NCBI GenBank assembly: GCA_017995695.1
Contig: JAGOIJ010000020.1
Span: forward strand, 3,909 to 16,991
From: Candidatus Omnitrophota bacterium
GTDB taxonomy: Bacteria; Omnitrophota; Gorgyraeia; Gygaellales; Profunditerraquicolaceae
DNA: 13,083 bases
Reading direction: 5' to 3'
The translations under genes were made by a program, and so were the position numbers. The notes under the pieces are model-generated. The model saw only the letters and a program-made list of their open reading frames with translations, did no database searches and had not been told where the DNA came from. This document shows positions 7,086 through 13,083 of the stretch, piece after piece; within the stretch, counting starts at the first letter, position 1, and the number at the start of each line of letters is the position of its first letter.

Positions 7086-8115
7086 GTTCGATAATCGCAA
7101 GCTTTATGCGCAACGCCACAAGGCGCAACGCTTCGCTTTCAACGCCCAACCACTTAAGCCTGACAGCATCTTTTTCCGTCGTCACTAAGGTATCGATCCG
7201 ATGTAGCCGAGCATAATGGGCAATCTTTTCCAAATCCTGTTTCACAAAAACGTGGTGGTCGGCAAAACGCAAAGAAAATCCTATCGTCATCTCGTTTTTC
7301 TTAACCAAGGCTTCAAACGATTGCGGATCGGCGATCCCTGAAACCAAACCCACGGTCTTACCGTGCAACTCTTGAAGGGCAAGCGTCTTATCTTTCAGCA
7401 CGTCATAGAAATCTATAGGCCTATATACTGCCAAGGCAACCAAAGCTTGCGGGTTATACCGCTTAAGCACTTCTTTAATCGGTTCAAGCGTTTGTACCAG
7501 ATCAGATCGCGTAATGACAAAGAAACTTGCGCGCGAAAGTGAAGAGAGCGGCTCGCGCAATATCCCTCGCGGCAACATATGCCCATTGCCAAAAGGATTC
7601 AAGGCATCGATAGTAACTATCTCAATATCTTTTGCTATTGCCCATTGCTGAAAACCATCATCGAGCACCACAACGCCGCTACGATAATCATGCATCGCCT
7701 TCTCTGCAGCGCAAATACGATCAGCATTGACGATCACGGGCACTTGAGGGAATTTTTGCTGCAACATAGACGGCTCATCGCCTATATTCGAGTATTGAGT
7801 ATTGAGTGGCGAGTATTGAGTAGAGGCGCGTGATTTCTTGTAGCCACGGGTTAAGATCGCGACCGCATGCCCTTGTTGTACCAACCATCGCGTAACATAC
7901 TCAACGAGCGGAGTCTTACCAGTGCCCCCCACAGTAATATTTCCTATACTTACGACTTTACAGCCAAGTTTTTTCTTGCGAAGCGATGCGCACATCATAA
8001 GCGCACGAATCAGCAAACCATAGATCAAGGAACTAACAAATAAAACGCCGCGGGCAAGCGAAGCGCAGAATCCTTGTTTATTCCCCATAGCTACGGCATA
8101 CAAATACTTAATCAC
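7039..8115 (-). CDS. lpxK: Tetraacyldisaccharide 4'-kinase LpxK
   Basis: A 358-residue protein, slightly longer than typical LpxK (about 330). The enzyme phosphorylates the 4' position of the tetraacyl disaccharide to give lipid IVA, at the cytoplasmic face of the inner membrane. A hydrophobic N-terminal segment (about 20-42) should associate with the membrane. The family Walker A VSIGNITVGGTGKTPLVE (55-72), LTRGYK (88-93), GDEP (112-115), DDGFQ (152-156) and LREPL (186-190) are all seen, as is the later TTEKDAVRLK segment. The start is a GTG, supported by GGGAG (8128-8124) 8 nt upstream inside the end of yjbQ. Between RGYKK and GDEP, where other LpxK proteins have a variable loop, a 7-bp tandem repeat encodes STQYSPLNTQYSN. 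The frame stays open, so the enzyme is probably functional. Confidence 0.95.
   Translation of the reverse strand: MIKYLYAVAMGNKQGFCASLARGVLFVSSLIYGLLIRALMMCASLRKKKLGCKVVSIGNITVGGTGKTPLVEYVTRWLVQQGHAVAILTRGYKKSRASTQYSPLNTQYSNIGDEPSMLQQKFPQVPVIVNADRICAAEKAMHDYRSGVVVLDDGFQQWAIAKDIEIVTIDALNPFGNGHMLPRGILREPLSSLSRASFFVITRSDLVQTLEPIKEVLKRYNPQALVALAVYRPIDFYDVLKDKTLALQELHGKTVGLVSGIADPQSFEALVKKNEMTIGFSLRFADHHVFVKQDLEKIAHYARLHRIDTLVTTEKDAVRLKWLGVESEALRLVALRIKLAIIEHEEELHTRLHRLFSA
7790..7824. repeat. 7-bp tandem repeat inside lpxK
   Basis: Five adjacent 7-bp units on the plus strand: GAGTATT, GAGTATT, GAGTGGC, GAGTATT, GAGTAGA. Three are identical and two differ in the last three bases. Three units make 21 nt, so the LpxK protein shows TQYS twice, 7 residues apart (99-102 and 106-109). 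The unit length is not a multiple of three, so loss or gain of one unit would shift the lpxK frame. Confidence 0.85.
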
Positions 8116-8118
8116 GAC

Positions 8119-8538
8119 TTATTCTCCCATAAACTGCACAATGACCTGCCGATTCCTTGGTCGAGTATCGAATTCTGCCAAGACCACCTGCTGCCAGGTG
8201 CCTAACACAAGCTGGCCATTGGTAAAAGGTATGGAAAGAGACGGGCTAAAAAGGCTGGCTCGCAAATGACTAAAACCATTAGCATCACCCCATGTTTCAT
8301 CATGGGCATAGCGAGCCTTGCGCGGAATAAGCTTTTCACAAAGATCCTGCACATCCTTGATTAAACCTGGTTCATATTCAAAGGTAGTGATGGCCGCGGT
8401 TGAACCTACAACAAAAATTGTAGCTATTCCGCTCTTAAGTTTAGAATTATCAAGGAGTTGAGAAATCTGGCTCGTAATATCCACCAGATCCCCTGTGCCC
8501 TTGGTTGAATGCTTGAGAATCTCAGTCGTAATATTCAT
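8119..8538 (-). CDS. YjbQ family protein (UPF0047, secondary thiamine-phosphate synthase-like)
   Basis: A 139-residue protein of exactly the usual length for the YjbQ/UPF0047 family. Recognisable blocks are STAAITTFEYEPGL (46-59), HDETWGDANGFSHLRASL (79-96, with the conserved histidines and aspartate) and GTWQQVVLAEFDTRPRNRQV (113-132). E. coli YjbQ has weak thiamine-phosphate synthase activity, but the real role of the family is unsettled, so the name should be taken loosely. It sits between waaA and lpxK, 3 nt before the lpxK start, and the end of its coding sequence carries the lpxK ribosome site. It therefore belongs to the same transcript. No SD is visible before its own ATG, and a good promoter lies so close that the message may be leaderless. 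No obvious link to lipid A is known. Confidence 0.93.
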   Translation of the reverse strand: MNITTEILKHSTKGTGDLVDITSQISQLLDNSKLKSGIATIFVVGSTAAITTFEYEPGLIKDVQDLCEKLIPRKARYAHDETWGDANGFSHLRASLFSPSLSIPFTNGQLVLGTWQQVVLAEFDTRPRNRQVIVQFMGE

Positions 8539-8550
8539 TTGGAAAACTAT

Positions 8551-8579
8551 ATAGTAGCATAGAAAAAACCTGTAAACAA
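8551..8579 (-). promoter_or_regulatory. Candidate sigma70-type promoter for yjbQ-lpxK and the downstream operon
   Basis: On the minus strand, TTGTTT (8579-8574) is separated by 17 nt from TACTAT (8556-8551), which is preceded by TG one base away (TGCTACTAT, an extended -10). An overlapping alternative is TTTACA (8576-8571), 17 nt, TATATA (8553-8548). Either would start transcription only a few bases before the yjbQ ATG at 8538. The 115-bp gap after waaA is A/T-rich on this side. No strong terminator is seen for waaA. Prediction is by eye only. Confidence 0.5.
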
Positions 8580-8653
8580 CTATTTTTGCAGAGCCAAAAG
8601 TGTTTTTATTGCAGAGGGCTAGGCCATCTTACGGTAAGAGCAATCTTGAGGGA

Positions 8654-9931
8654 TTATTGGATAAATTTTGATAGGAACTGAAGGTTTTTTTGACTTGCTC
8701 CCTGGTTCTGCTTAAGAAGAGACAATGCATTGGAAGCGTAGCGCTCTGCCTCGGAAGGATTTTCAAGCCACGCCACCATGACAGATAACAGGCCTTGCGT
8801 ATCTTTCACCTGCATCAGAGAATGACTTTTTAAAAACAGATTGGTGATATCGCGAAAATTAAACATGTAAGGCCCGACCACGATAGGCTTACCCAGTGCC
8901 GCTGGCTCGATGATATTATGCCCACCCTTCTTAATCAAGCTACCTCCCACAAAAACGAGATCAGCAAGACGATAATAGCTGATTAGCTCTCCGACAGTAT
9001 CAAGGATATACACGACGCGTGCCAAGGAAGCTTGACCAGAAGGCTCACGCGATGAATTGAGGGTGCTAATGCACAGAGGCATAAATCCTGCCTGCTCAAC
9101 GGTTCGGCAGATTTCCCCTACTCGCTCTGGATGCCGCGGAGCAAGCAATAAGGTTAAAGCAATCTGCCGATCGAGTAACTGCTTATAGATATCTAACAGC
9201 ATTGACTCTTCGCCTGGATGCGTGCTGCCGCAAACCCATAGTTTGTCTTTATGGGCTCGTTGTAACGTAAGCTGGCTGCTCGCTTCATGATCCTTGTTTG
9301 CTGTAAGGGCAATATCAAATTTCATATTGCCGGTGACGTGCATATTTGTTTCGTTAACCCCCAAATGCAGCAGCCGCTTAGCTGCTTGCTCTGATTGCAC
9401 GCAAAATAACGAAACGCTATCAAGCACTGGTTTAATAAACCAGAGGATGCTGGCGTAACCGCGCAATGAGGCGTCTGAAATTCTTGCGTTCACAACGACA
9501 CAAGGGACCCCCAGACGTTTAAGACTCGTGATTAGGTTAGGCCAAAGCTCTGTTTCTACAATCACGAAAAGCGAGGGATTAATTTTTTGCAATACGGATC
9601 TGACGATCCAACTTAAATCAATGGGAAGGTAGATGACAACATCGCCCTCGCGTTTTAAGCCCTGGGCAATTTTATTTCCAGTTGGCGTTACCGTTGAAAT
9701 AACAAGCTGCTTATGAGGAAACGCGCGCCGTAAAGCAGCAATCAACGGCTTCGCTGCCATAATTTCACCGAGGCTCACCGCGTGAATCCAGATCGGCCGG
9801 TTGAACGCTACTCCCTTGGGCAGAAAACCGAACCGCTGCAAGAATCCCGCATGGAATTTACGTTTAAGCAAATAAAATGGCAGATACCCTATAAGAATGC
9901 CGACAGCTATGATATCGTATACTAAGGTCAC
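8654..9931 (-). CDS. waaA: 3-deoxy-D-manno-octulosonic acid (Kdo) transferase WaaA/KdtA
   Basis: From the GTG at 9931 the protein is 425 residues, the usual length for this enzyme, which adds Kdo from CMP-Kdo to lipid IVA. It has a hydrophobic N-terminal segment (LVYDIIAVGILIGYLPFYLL), then WIHAVSLGE with the catalytic-type glutamate E56, STVTPTGNKIA (79-89), VIVETELWPN (123-132), NARISDASLRGY (148-159), GSTHPGEE (235-242), APRHPERV (264-271) and the CMP-Kdo site GGSLIKKGGHNIIEPAALG (329-347). The GTG is preceded by GAGGGAG with a 5-nt gap. The frame extends upstream to an ATG at 9976, but those 15 codons lie in a repeat element and are unlike other WaaA starts. How many Kdo units are added is not evident. 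It is separated by 115 bp from yjbQ. Confidence 0.95.
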   Translation of the reverse strand: MTLVYDIIAVGILIGYLPFYLLKRKFHAGFLQRFGFLPKGVAFNRPIWIHAVSLGEIMAAKPLIAALRRAFPHKQLVISTVTPTGNKIAQGLKREGDVVIYLPIDLSWIVRSVLQKINPSLFVIVETELWPNLITSLKRLGVPCVVVNARISDASLRGYASILWFIKPVLDSVSLFCVQSEQAAKRLLHLGVNETNMHVTGNMKFDIALTANKDHEASSQLTLQRAHKDKLWVCGSTHPGEESMLLDIYKQLLDRQIALTLLLAPRHPERVGEICRTVEQAGFMPLCISTLNSSREPSGQASLARVVYILDTVGELISYYRLADLVFVGGSLIKKGGHNIIEPAALGKPIVVGPYMFNFRDITNLFLKSHSLMQVKDTQGLLSVMVAWLENPSEAERYASNALSLLKQNQGASQKNLQFLSKFIQ

Positions 9932-9936
9932 CGTAA

Positions 9937-9943
9937 CTCCCTC
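9937..9943 (-). promoter_or_regulatory. Ribosome binding site that decides the waaA start
   Basis: GAGGGAG on the minus strand, 5 nt before the GTG at 9931. No comparable site precedes the upstream ATG at 9976, which lies inside the repeat. This supports GTG as the start. Confidence 0.65.
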
Positions 9944-9945
9944 TA

Positions 9946-10050
9946 TGTCATTGCGAGGAACGTCCTCTGGTGTCATTGCGAGGAGCGAAGCAACGAAGCA
10001 ATCCCTTTAGATTGCTTCCCCGCCACAAAACTTGGCGGGTCGCAATGACA
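9946..10050. repeat. Palindromic MITE/REP-like element (80 bp) plus truncated second end
   Basis: A complete unit spans 9971-10050: it begins TGTCATTGCGA (9971-9981) and ends TCGCAATGACA (10040-10050), an 11-bp perfect terminal inverted repeat. Inside are two more hairpins: GAAGCAATC (9995-10003) with GATTGCTTC (10010-10018), and CCCGCCA (10019-10025) with TGGCGGG (10033-10039). A second, truncated end, TGTCATTGCGAGGA, lies at 9946-9959 in direct orientation, 25 bp away. It codes for no protein. Similar TGTCATTGCGA repeats are, from memory, common in many bacterial genomes and may be mobilised in trans. No T-run follows the hairpins, so it is not a clear terminator. Confidence 0.85.
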
Positions 10051-10058
10051 CGTTAATA

Positions 10059-10075
10059 ACATTACACATTACACA
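10059..10075. repeat. Short 7-bp tandem repeat ACATTAC
   Basis: Two perfect copies of ACATTAC (10059-10065 and 10066-10072) followed by the first three bases of a third. It lies between the palindromic element and the end of the recombinase gene. It has the same 7-bp period as the repeat inside lpxK but a different sequence. Confidence 0.6.
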
Positions 10076-10079
10076 ACTT

Positions 10080-10940
10080 TTACGCGCGAGGATGCGCCTT
10101 ATCATACACGCTTTTTAAGCGCTCGGTGGTCAAGTGAGTATAAATTTGGGTGGTCGAGAGATTTGCGTGGCCCAATAATTCCTGAACGCTACGCAAGTCC
10201 GCCCCACGATTCAAAAGATGCGTCGCAAACGAATGACGCAGGGTGTGCGGTGAAACATGATGCTGTATGCCAGCCATGCGTAAATATTTATCGACAATCA
10301 TGCGCACCCCCCGCGTGGTCAGCCGCCTGCCAAACCGATTGAGAAAGATTGCTTGAGTTTCTTTTTTCCTTATTTTCAAATATGCCCGGATGGCTAAGCA
10401 TGCCTTATCGCCGATAGGAACCATGCGCTCTTTTTTCCCTTTTCCCATAACCTTCACCACGCTGCTTACAAAATCAATATCATCCATGGAAAGGCTTACG
10501 ATTTCTGAAATACGCATGCCGGTTGAATAAAATGCCTCCAGGATCGCGCGATCCCGCAAACCATGCTCATCTTCTCCGATGGCCGACTCGATAAGCCGCG
10601 TTACTTCCTCTTCGGTCATAAATGCAGGCAGATGGCGGCTCAACTTTGGGCTTGAAAGTATCACTACGGGATTAGTTTTAAGCAAACCCTCGCGAACTAA
10701 AAATTTGAAAAAGGAGCGTAGCGTTGAAAGCCTACGGTTGATGCTGCGATTGCCTAATTGTTTCTCCTTAAGCACCGCAAGGTATTTACGCAACATTAAA
10801 TAATCAACCTGCCCAAGGTCAAGTCCGGCTAAGAATGTAAAGAGGTCTTCGAGGTCAAGTTTATAATTCAGAATAGTGTGGGGGGAGTAATTTTTCTCAA
10901 TTTCAAGATAGCGGATGAATTTCTCGATATAACGATCCAT
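10080..10940 (-). CDS. xerC: Tyrosine recombinase XerC/XerD family
   Basis: From the ATG at 10940 the protein has 286 residues, near the usual 295 of XerC/D, which resolve chromosome dimers at dif. The N-terminal SAM-like DNA-binding domain reads FIRYLEIEKNYSPHTILNYK; the catalytic domain has the full set, numbered from this start: R143 (STGMRISE), K167 (GKGKKER), H232 and R235 (HTLRHS), H258 (LGHA) and nucleophile Y267 (TQIYTH). The spacing matches E. coli XerD closely. Its place directly after topA, 24 nt downstream, agrees with the conserved dprA-topA-xerC order and favours a housekeeping Xer over a phage integrase. XerC or XerD cannot be separated from sequence alone; context favours XerC. 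A TTG at 10961 would add seven residues and is less likely. No convincing dif site is seen in the window. Confidence 0.92.
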   Translation of the reverse strand: MDRYIEKFIRYLEIEKNYSPHTILNYKLDLEDLFTFLAGLDLGQVDYLMLRKYLAVLKEKQLGNRSINRRLSTLRSFFKFLVREGLLKTNPVVILSSPKLSRHLPAFMTEEEVTRLIESAIGEDEHGLRDRAILEAFYSTGMRISEIVSLSMDDIDFVSSVVKVMGKGKKERMVPIGDKACLAIRAYLKIRKKETQAIFLNRFGRRLTTRGVRMIVDKYLRMAGIQHHVSPHTLRHSFATHLLNRGADLRSVQELLGHANLSTTQIYTHLTTERLKSVYDKAHPRA

Positions 10941-10964
10941 CGTTTTAGAATCAAAATGCAAAAA

Positions 10965-13007
10965 TCAAATAGCCTTGCCGCTCTCTTCGCTCTTATCAGC
11001 GTCAGGGAGCGTCTTTGAGGTATACGTGCATGTCGGAAACCGCGAACATCCGTAAAAAAATCCCCGGCGTGAACGCCGCTCAATCAACTCGCCGTCACAT
11101 CCCTGCTGTGGGCAGGCAACGCCTGAAGTAATTGATTTTGCGAATTTGCACTGGGGATAGGCTGAACAACTCAAAAATTTTCCTTTTCTCCCCCATTTCA
11201 TAATCATGGGCTTGCCGCACTTTTCACACACCTCTTTGGTCGTAATCACTTCTTTCTTAATGTGCGTCTGGGCGAAATCAAGATTTTCTTTAAAAGGCGT
11301 GAAGAACTCGGTAAGCACTTTTTGCTTATCAAACGTGCCTTCTTCAACCTCGTCCAACTCCTCTTCCATGAGCGCGGTAAATTTGACATCCATGATCTTA
11401 GGAAAATATTCCACCAATAGGTCGCAGACCGTAAACCCAAGCTCGGTAGGCTGGAAATATCCGCGGATCCTGCGCACATAATCCCGCTGTAGAAGAGTCG
11501 TAATAATCGGCGCATAAGTTGAGGGTCTACCGATCCCTTCGTCTTCAAGTGCCTTCACCAGAGAGCTATCGGAAAACCGCGCTGGCGGCTTGGTAAAATG
11601 CTGCGACGGGATAACGGAAATCAATTCCAATACTTCATTTTTCTCAAGGGGTGGAATTTCATTCTTTTTCTTTTCATTATCGTTATCGGGCTCAACCTCA
11701 TCCTCTTCATTTTTGTTGTATACCGCCATAAAACCATCGAACGTGATGGTTGACCCGCTGCCGTTAAACTGGTAGCGGCCGGCCGTGATCTCAACCGTCG
11801 TAACTAAATACTCCGCAGGCATCATCTGGCTTGCCACAAAACGATTATAAATTAATTCATACAACTTAAACTGCTCAGGGCTCAAATAGTTTCTAAGGGT
11901 CTCTGGTGAGCGCGCAACTGCGGAAGGCCTCACTGCCTCATGCGCCTCTTGAGCAAGTTTCTTGACTTTATAGACATTTGGTTCATCAGGTAAATATTGT
12001 TTGCCAAAACGCTTGCCAATAAAATCACGCACTTCATTGATTGCTTCGGGGGCAACGCGCGGAGAATCTGTACGCATATAGGTGATAAGCCCGACGGGCG
12101 CTGCTTCACCAATATCGATACCTTCATAAAGCTGTTGGGCCACAATCATAGTCTTGGTCGCATTAAAACGCAGGCGGTTAAATGCCTCCTGCTGCAACGT
12201 GCTGGTAATAAAAGGCGGCTGGGGATTGCGTCGTTTTACTGTTTTCTTGATATCAGAAACAACAAACTGCTGTTGCTTAATATCGCTGACTAGCCCCTCG
12301 GCTGTTTCCTGGTTTTTAATCTCAATTTTTTTATCGTCAATCTTTGCTAATTTAACGGTAAAGGAATTACTGCGGGCATCCTGCTGCTTGCACAATTCAG
12401 CTTCAACCTCCCAATATTCTTGCGGGATAAAAGCCTGGATTGCGCGCTCGCGATCAATGATTAACCGCAAGGCTACCGACTGGACTCGGCCCGCGCTTAA
12501 ACCACGGGCAATCTTTTTCCACAATAAAGGGCTTAAGAAATAACCGACGATGCGGTCCAGAATCCGGCGTCCCGCTTGCGCCTCAATCATATGCTCATCA
12601 AAATCGCGCGGGTGCTTAAAGGCCTCGCGCACAGCCGGGGCAGTTATCTCATGGAAGAGCACGCGCCGGACTTTTTTCTTTTTAAACAACTGCTCGCGCA
12701 GCTGCCATCCGATTGCCTCTCCTTCGCGATCAGGGTCGGTGGCGATATAGATAGTATCCTTATCCTTACCTTCCTTCTTAAGTGCCGTGATAACCTTTTG
12801 TCTGCCGGGAATCACCACATATTCAGGAGCAAAGCCATTGGCTATATCCACGCCCAACTCCTTAGCAGGCAGGTCAATCAAATGCCCCATAGAAGAAACA
12901 ACAGCATAGTCGCTTCCTAAGATCTTGGTGATAGTCTTGGCCTTGGTGGGCGACTCTACAATAACAAGACTTTTATTTTTTGTAGAAGGTTTTTTCTTTT
13001 TTTCCAT
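10965..13007 (-). CDS. topA: DNA topoisomerase I (type IA), TopA
   Basis: A 680-residue enzyme that relaxes negative supercoils through a 5'-phosphotyrosine break. The TOPRIM domain starts at LVIVESPTKAKTI with E18, and the metal site is TDPDREGEA (D91, D93, E95). The active-site region GLITYMRTDSPRV places the catalytic tyrosine at Y310, and HEAVRPS (356-362) and EGIGRPSTYAPII (490-502) are also typical. After about residue 590 two zinc ribbons follow: C594, C597, C614, C620 and C632, C637, C654, C660. That is shorter than E. coli TopA (865 residues, more C-terminal modules). A charged stretch at 432-449 (EEDEVEPDNDNEKKK inside it) is a variable linker. The start ATG is 12 nt after the upstream dprA-like stop, with a weak GAG ribosome site. 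Confidence 0.97.
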   Translation of the reverse strand: MEKKKKPSTKNKSLVIVESPTKAKTITKILGSDYAVVSSMGHLIDLPAKELGVDIANGFAPEYVVIPGRQKVITALKKEGKDKDTIYIATDPDREGEAIGWQLREQLFKKKKVRRVLFHEITAPAVREAFKHPRDFDEHMIEAQAGRRILDRIVGYFLSPLLWKKIARGLSAGRVQSVALRLIIDRERAIQAFIPQEYWEVEAELCKQQDARSNSFTVKLAKIDDKKIEIKNQETAEGLVSDIKQQQFVVSDIKKTVKRRNPQPPFITSTLQQEAFNRLRFNATKTMIVAQQLYEGIDIGEAAPVGLITYMRTDSPRVAPEAINEVRDFIGKRFGKQYLPDEPNVYKVKKLAQEAHEAVRPSAVARSPETLRNYLSPEQFKLYELIYNRFVASQMMPAEYLVTTVEITAGRYQFNGSGSTITFDGFMAVYNKNEEDEVEPDNDNEKKKNEIPPLEKNEVLELISVIPSQHFTKPPARFSDSSLVKALEDEGIGRPSTYAPIITTLLQRDYVRRIRGYFQPTELGFTVCDLLVEYFPKIMDVKFTALMEEELDEVEEGTFDKQKVLTEFFTPFKENLDFAQTHIKKEVITTKEVCEKCGKPMIMKWGRKGKFLSCSAYPQCKFAKSITSGVACPQQGCDGELIERRSRRGFFYGCSRFPTCTYTSKTLPDADKSEESGKAI

Positions 13008-13019
13008 AGTATCTCAATC

Positions 13020-13083
13020 TTACGGCACGCCATGCGCCACTGCTGAAAAGCGCTTGCCAGGAAGCTGCTTGATCACATTATGC
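13020..13083 (-). CDS. dprA: Probable DprA (DNA processing protein) C-terminal end, cut by window edge
   Basis: Only the last 20 codons and a TAA stop are inside the window, reading HNVIKQLPGKRFSAVAHGVP. The piece VIKQLPGKRFS resembles the end of the winged-helix domain at the C-terminus of DprA/Smf proteins (pattern: G-x-I/V-x-x-L-P-G-x-x-Y/F). Position supports it: dprA directly before topA is a conserved gene order. The gap to topA is 12 nt, so the two are probably cotranscribed. DprA loads RecA on incoming single-stranded DNA during natural transformation. The short length keeps this tentative. Confidence 0.6.
   Translation of the reverse strand, partial: HNVIKQLPGKRFSAVAHGVP

Noticed and set aside
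7086..7100. TTG start five codons upstream for the LpxL-ELM1 fusion
   Set aside because: The ATG at 7085 gives a typical LpxL N-terminus (MKRNYILDYIGFFLL); no SD favours the TTG.
7790..7824. 7-bp repeat considered as a CRISPR-like or iteron array
   Set aside because: Units are directly adjacent without spacers, lie inside a coding sequence and there is no replication gene nearby.
8627..8639. Palindrome TCTTAC-G-GTAAGA between waaA and yjbQ, considered as a terminator or operator
   Set aside because: The 1-nt centre cannot form a hairpin loop without opening the stem, no T-run follows, and it lies about 50 nt upstream of the candidate -35; too short to call an operator.
9995..10039. Hairpins in the palindromic element considered as a rho-independent terminator for the xer gene
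   Set aside because: The stems are strong but no run of T follows on the minus strand, and the outer inverted repeats explain them better as part of a repeat element.
10941..10961. Upstream TTG start for the Xer recombinase
   Set aside because: No SD, and the extra seven residues (the TTG codon then HFDSKT) do not match family starts, whereas MDRYIEKFIRYLE does.

Overview
All genes lie on the minus strand, so transcription runs from high to low coordinates. The window looks chromosomal and comes from a diderm (Gram-negative-type) bacterium, because it carries lipid A and Kdo genes (lpxK, waaA, an LpxL-type acyltransferase) and several core-oligosaccharide glycosyltransferases. The mix of an ELM1-domain protein, GT9/GT4 fusions, YjbQ beside LpxK and a TGTCATTGCGA palindromic repeat reminds me of Candidatus Omnitrophota (OP3) genomes. 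That is inference from remembered resemblance, not a database result.

Right-hand block (about 13083 to 10080): the C-terminal tail of a probable dprA, then topA (DNA topoisomerase I) and a XerC/D-type tyrosine recombinase. This dprA-topA-xerC order is a known conserved housekeeping arrangement, for example in Firmicutes.

Junction (10079 to 9932): a 148-bp gap filled by an 80-bp palindromic repeat (9971-10050), a truncated second copy of its end (from 9946) and a short 7-bp tandem repeat. The longest ATG-initiated reading frame of waaA begins inside this repeat, but the better start is a GTG at 9931 with its own Shine-Dalgarno (SD) sequence.

Left-hand block (9931 to 1): an envelope, lipid A and core-glycan locus. 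The order is waaA; a 115-bp gap with a plausible promoter; yjbQ; lpxK; an LpxL-ELM1 fusion; a GT4-GT9 fusion; a GT4; a membrane-anchored polysaccharide deacetylase; a GT9; and the start of another GT9 that runs off the window. From lpxK leftwards the genes overlap (47, 4, 4, 22 and 4 nt) or are 7 nt apart, so they probably form one translationally coupled operon. In the expected pathway LpxK phosphorylates the lipid A precursor, WaaA adds Kdo, the LpxL domain adds a secondary acyl chain, and the GT9/GT4 enzymes extend the inner core. The deacetylase may trim N-acetyl groups from a sugar in that product.

The points most worth attention are the two domain fusions, the perfect ribosome-binding sequence buried at the GT4-GT9 junction, a 7-bp tandem repeat inside lpxK, a deacetylase lacking a usual metal-binding histidine, and a CxxCxxC cluster in the ELM1 domain. 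No gap exceeds 300 bases. I saw no RNA genes, CRISPR arrays or insertion sequences with transposase.
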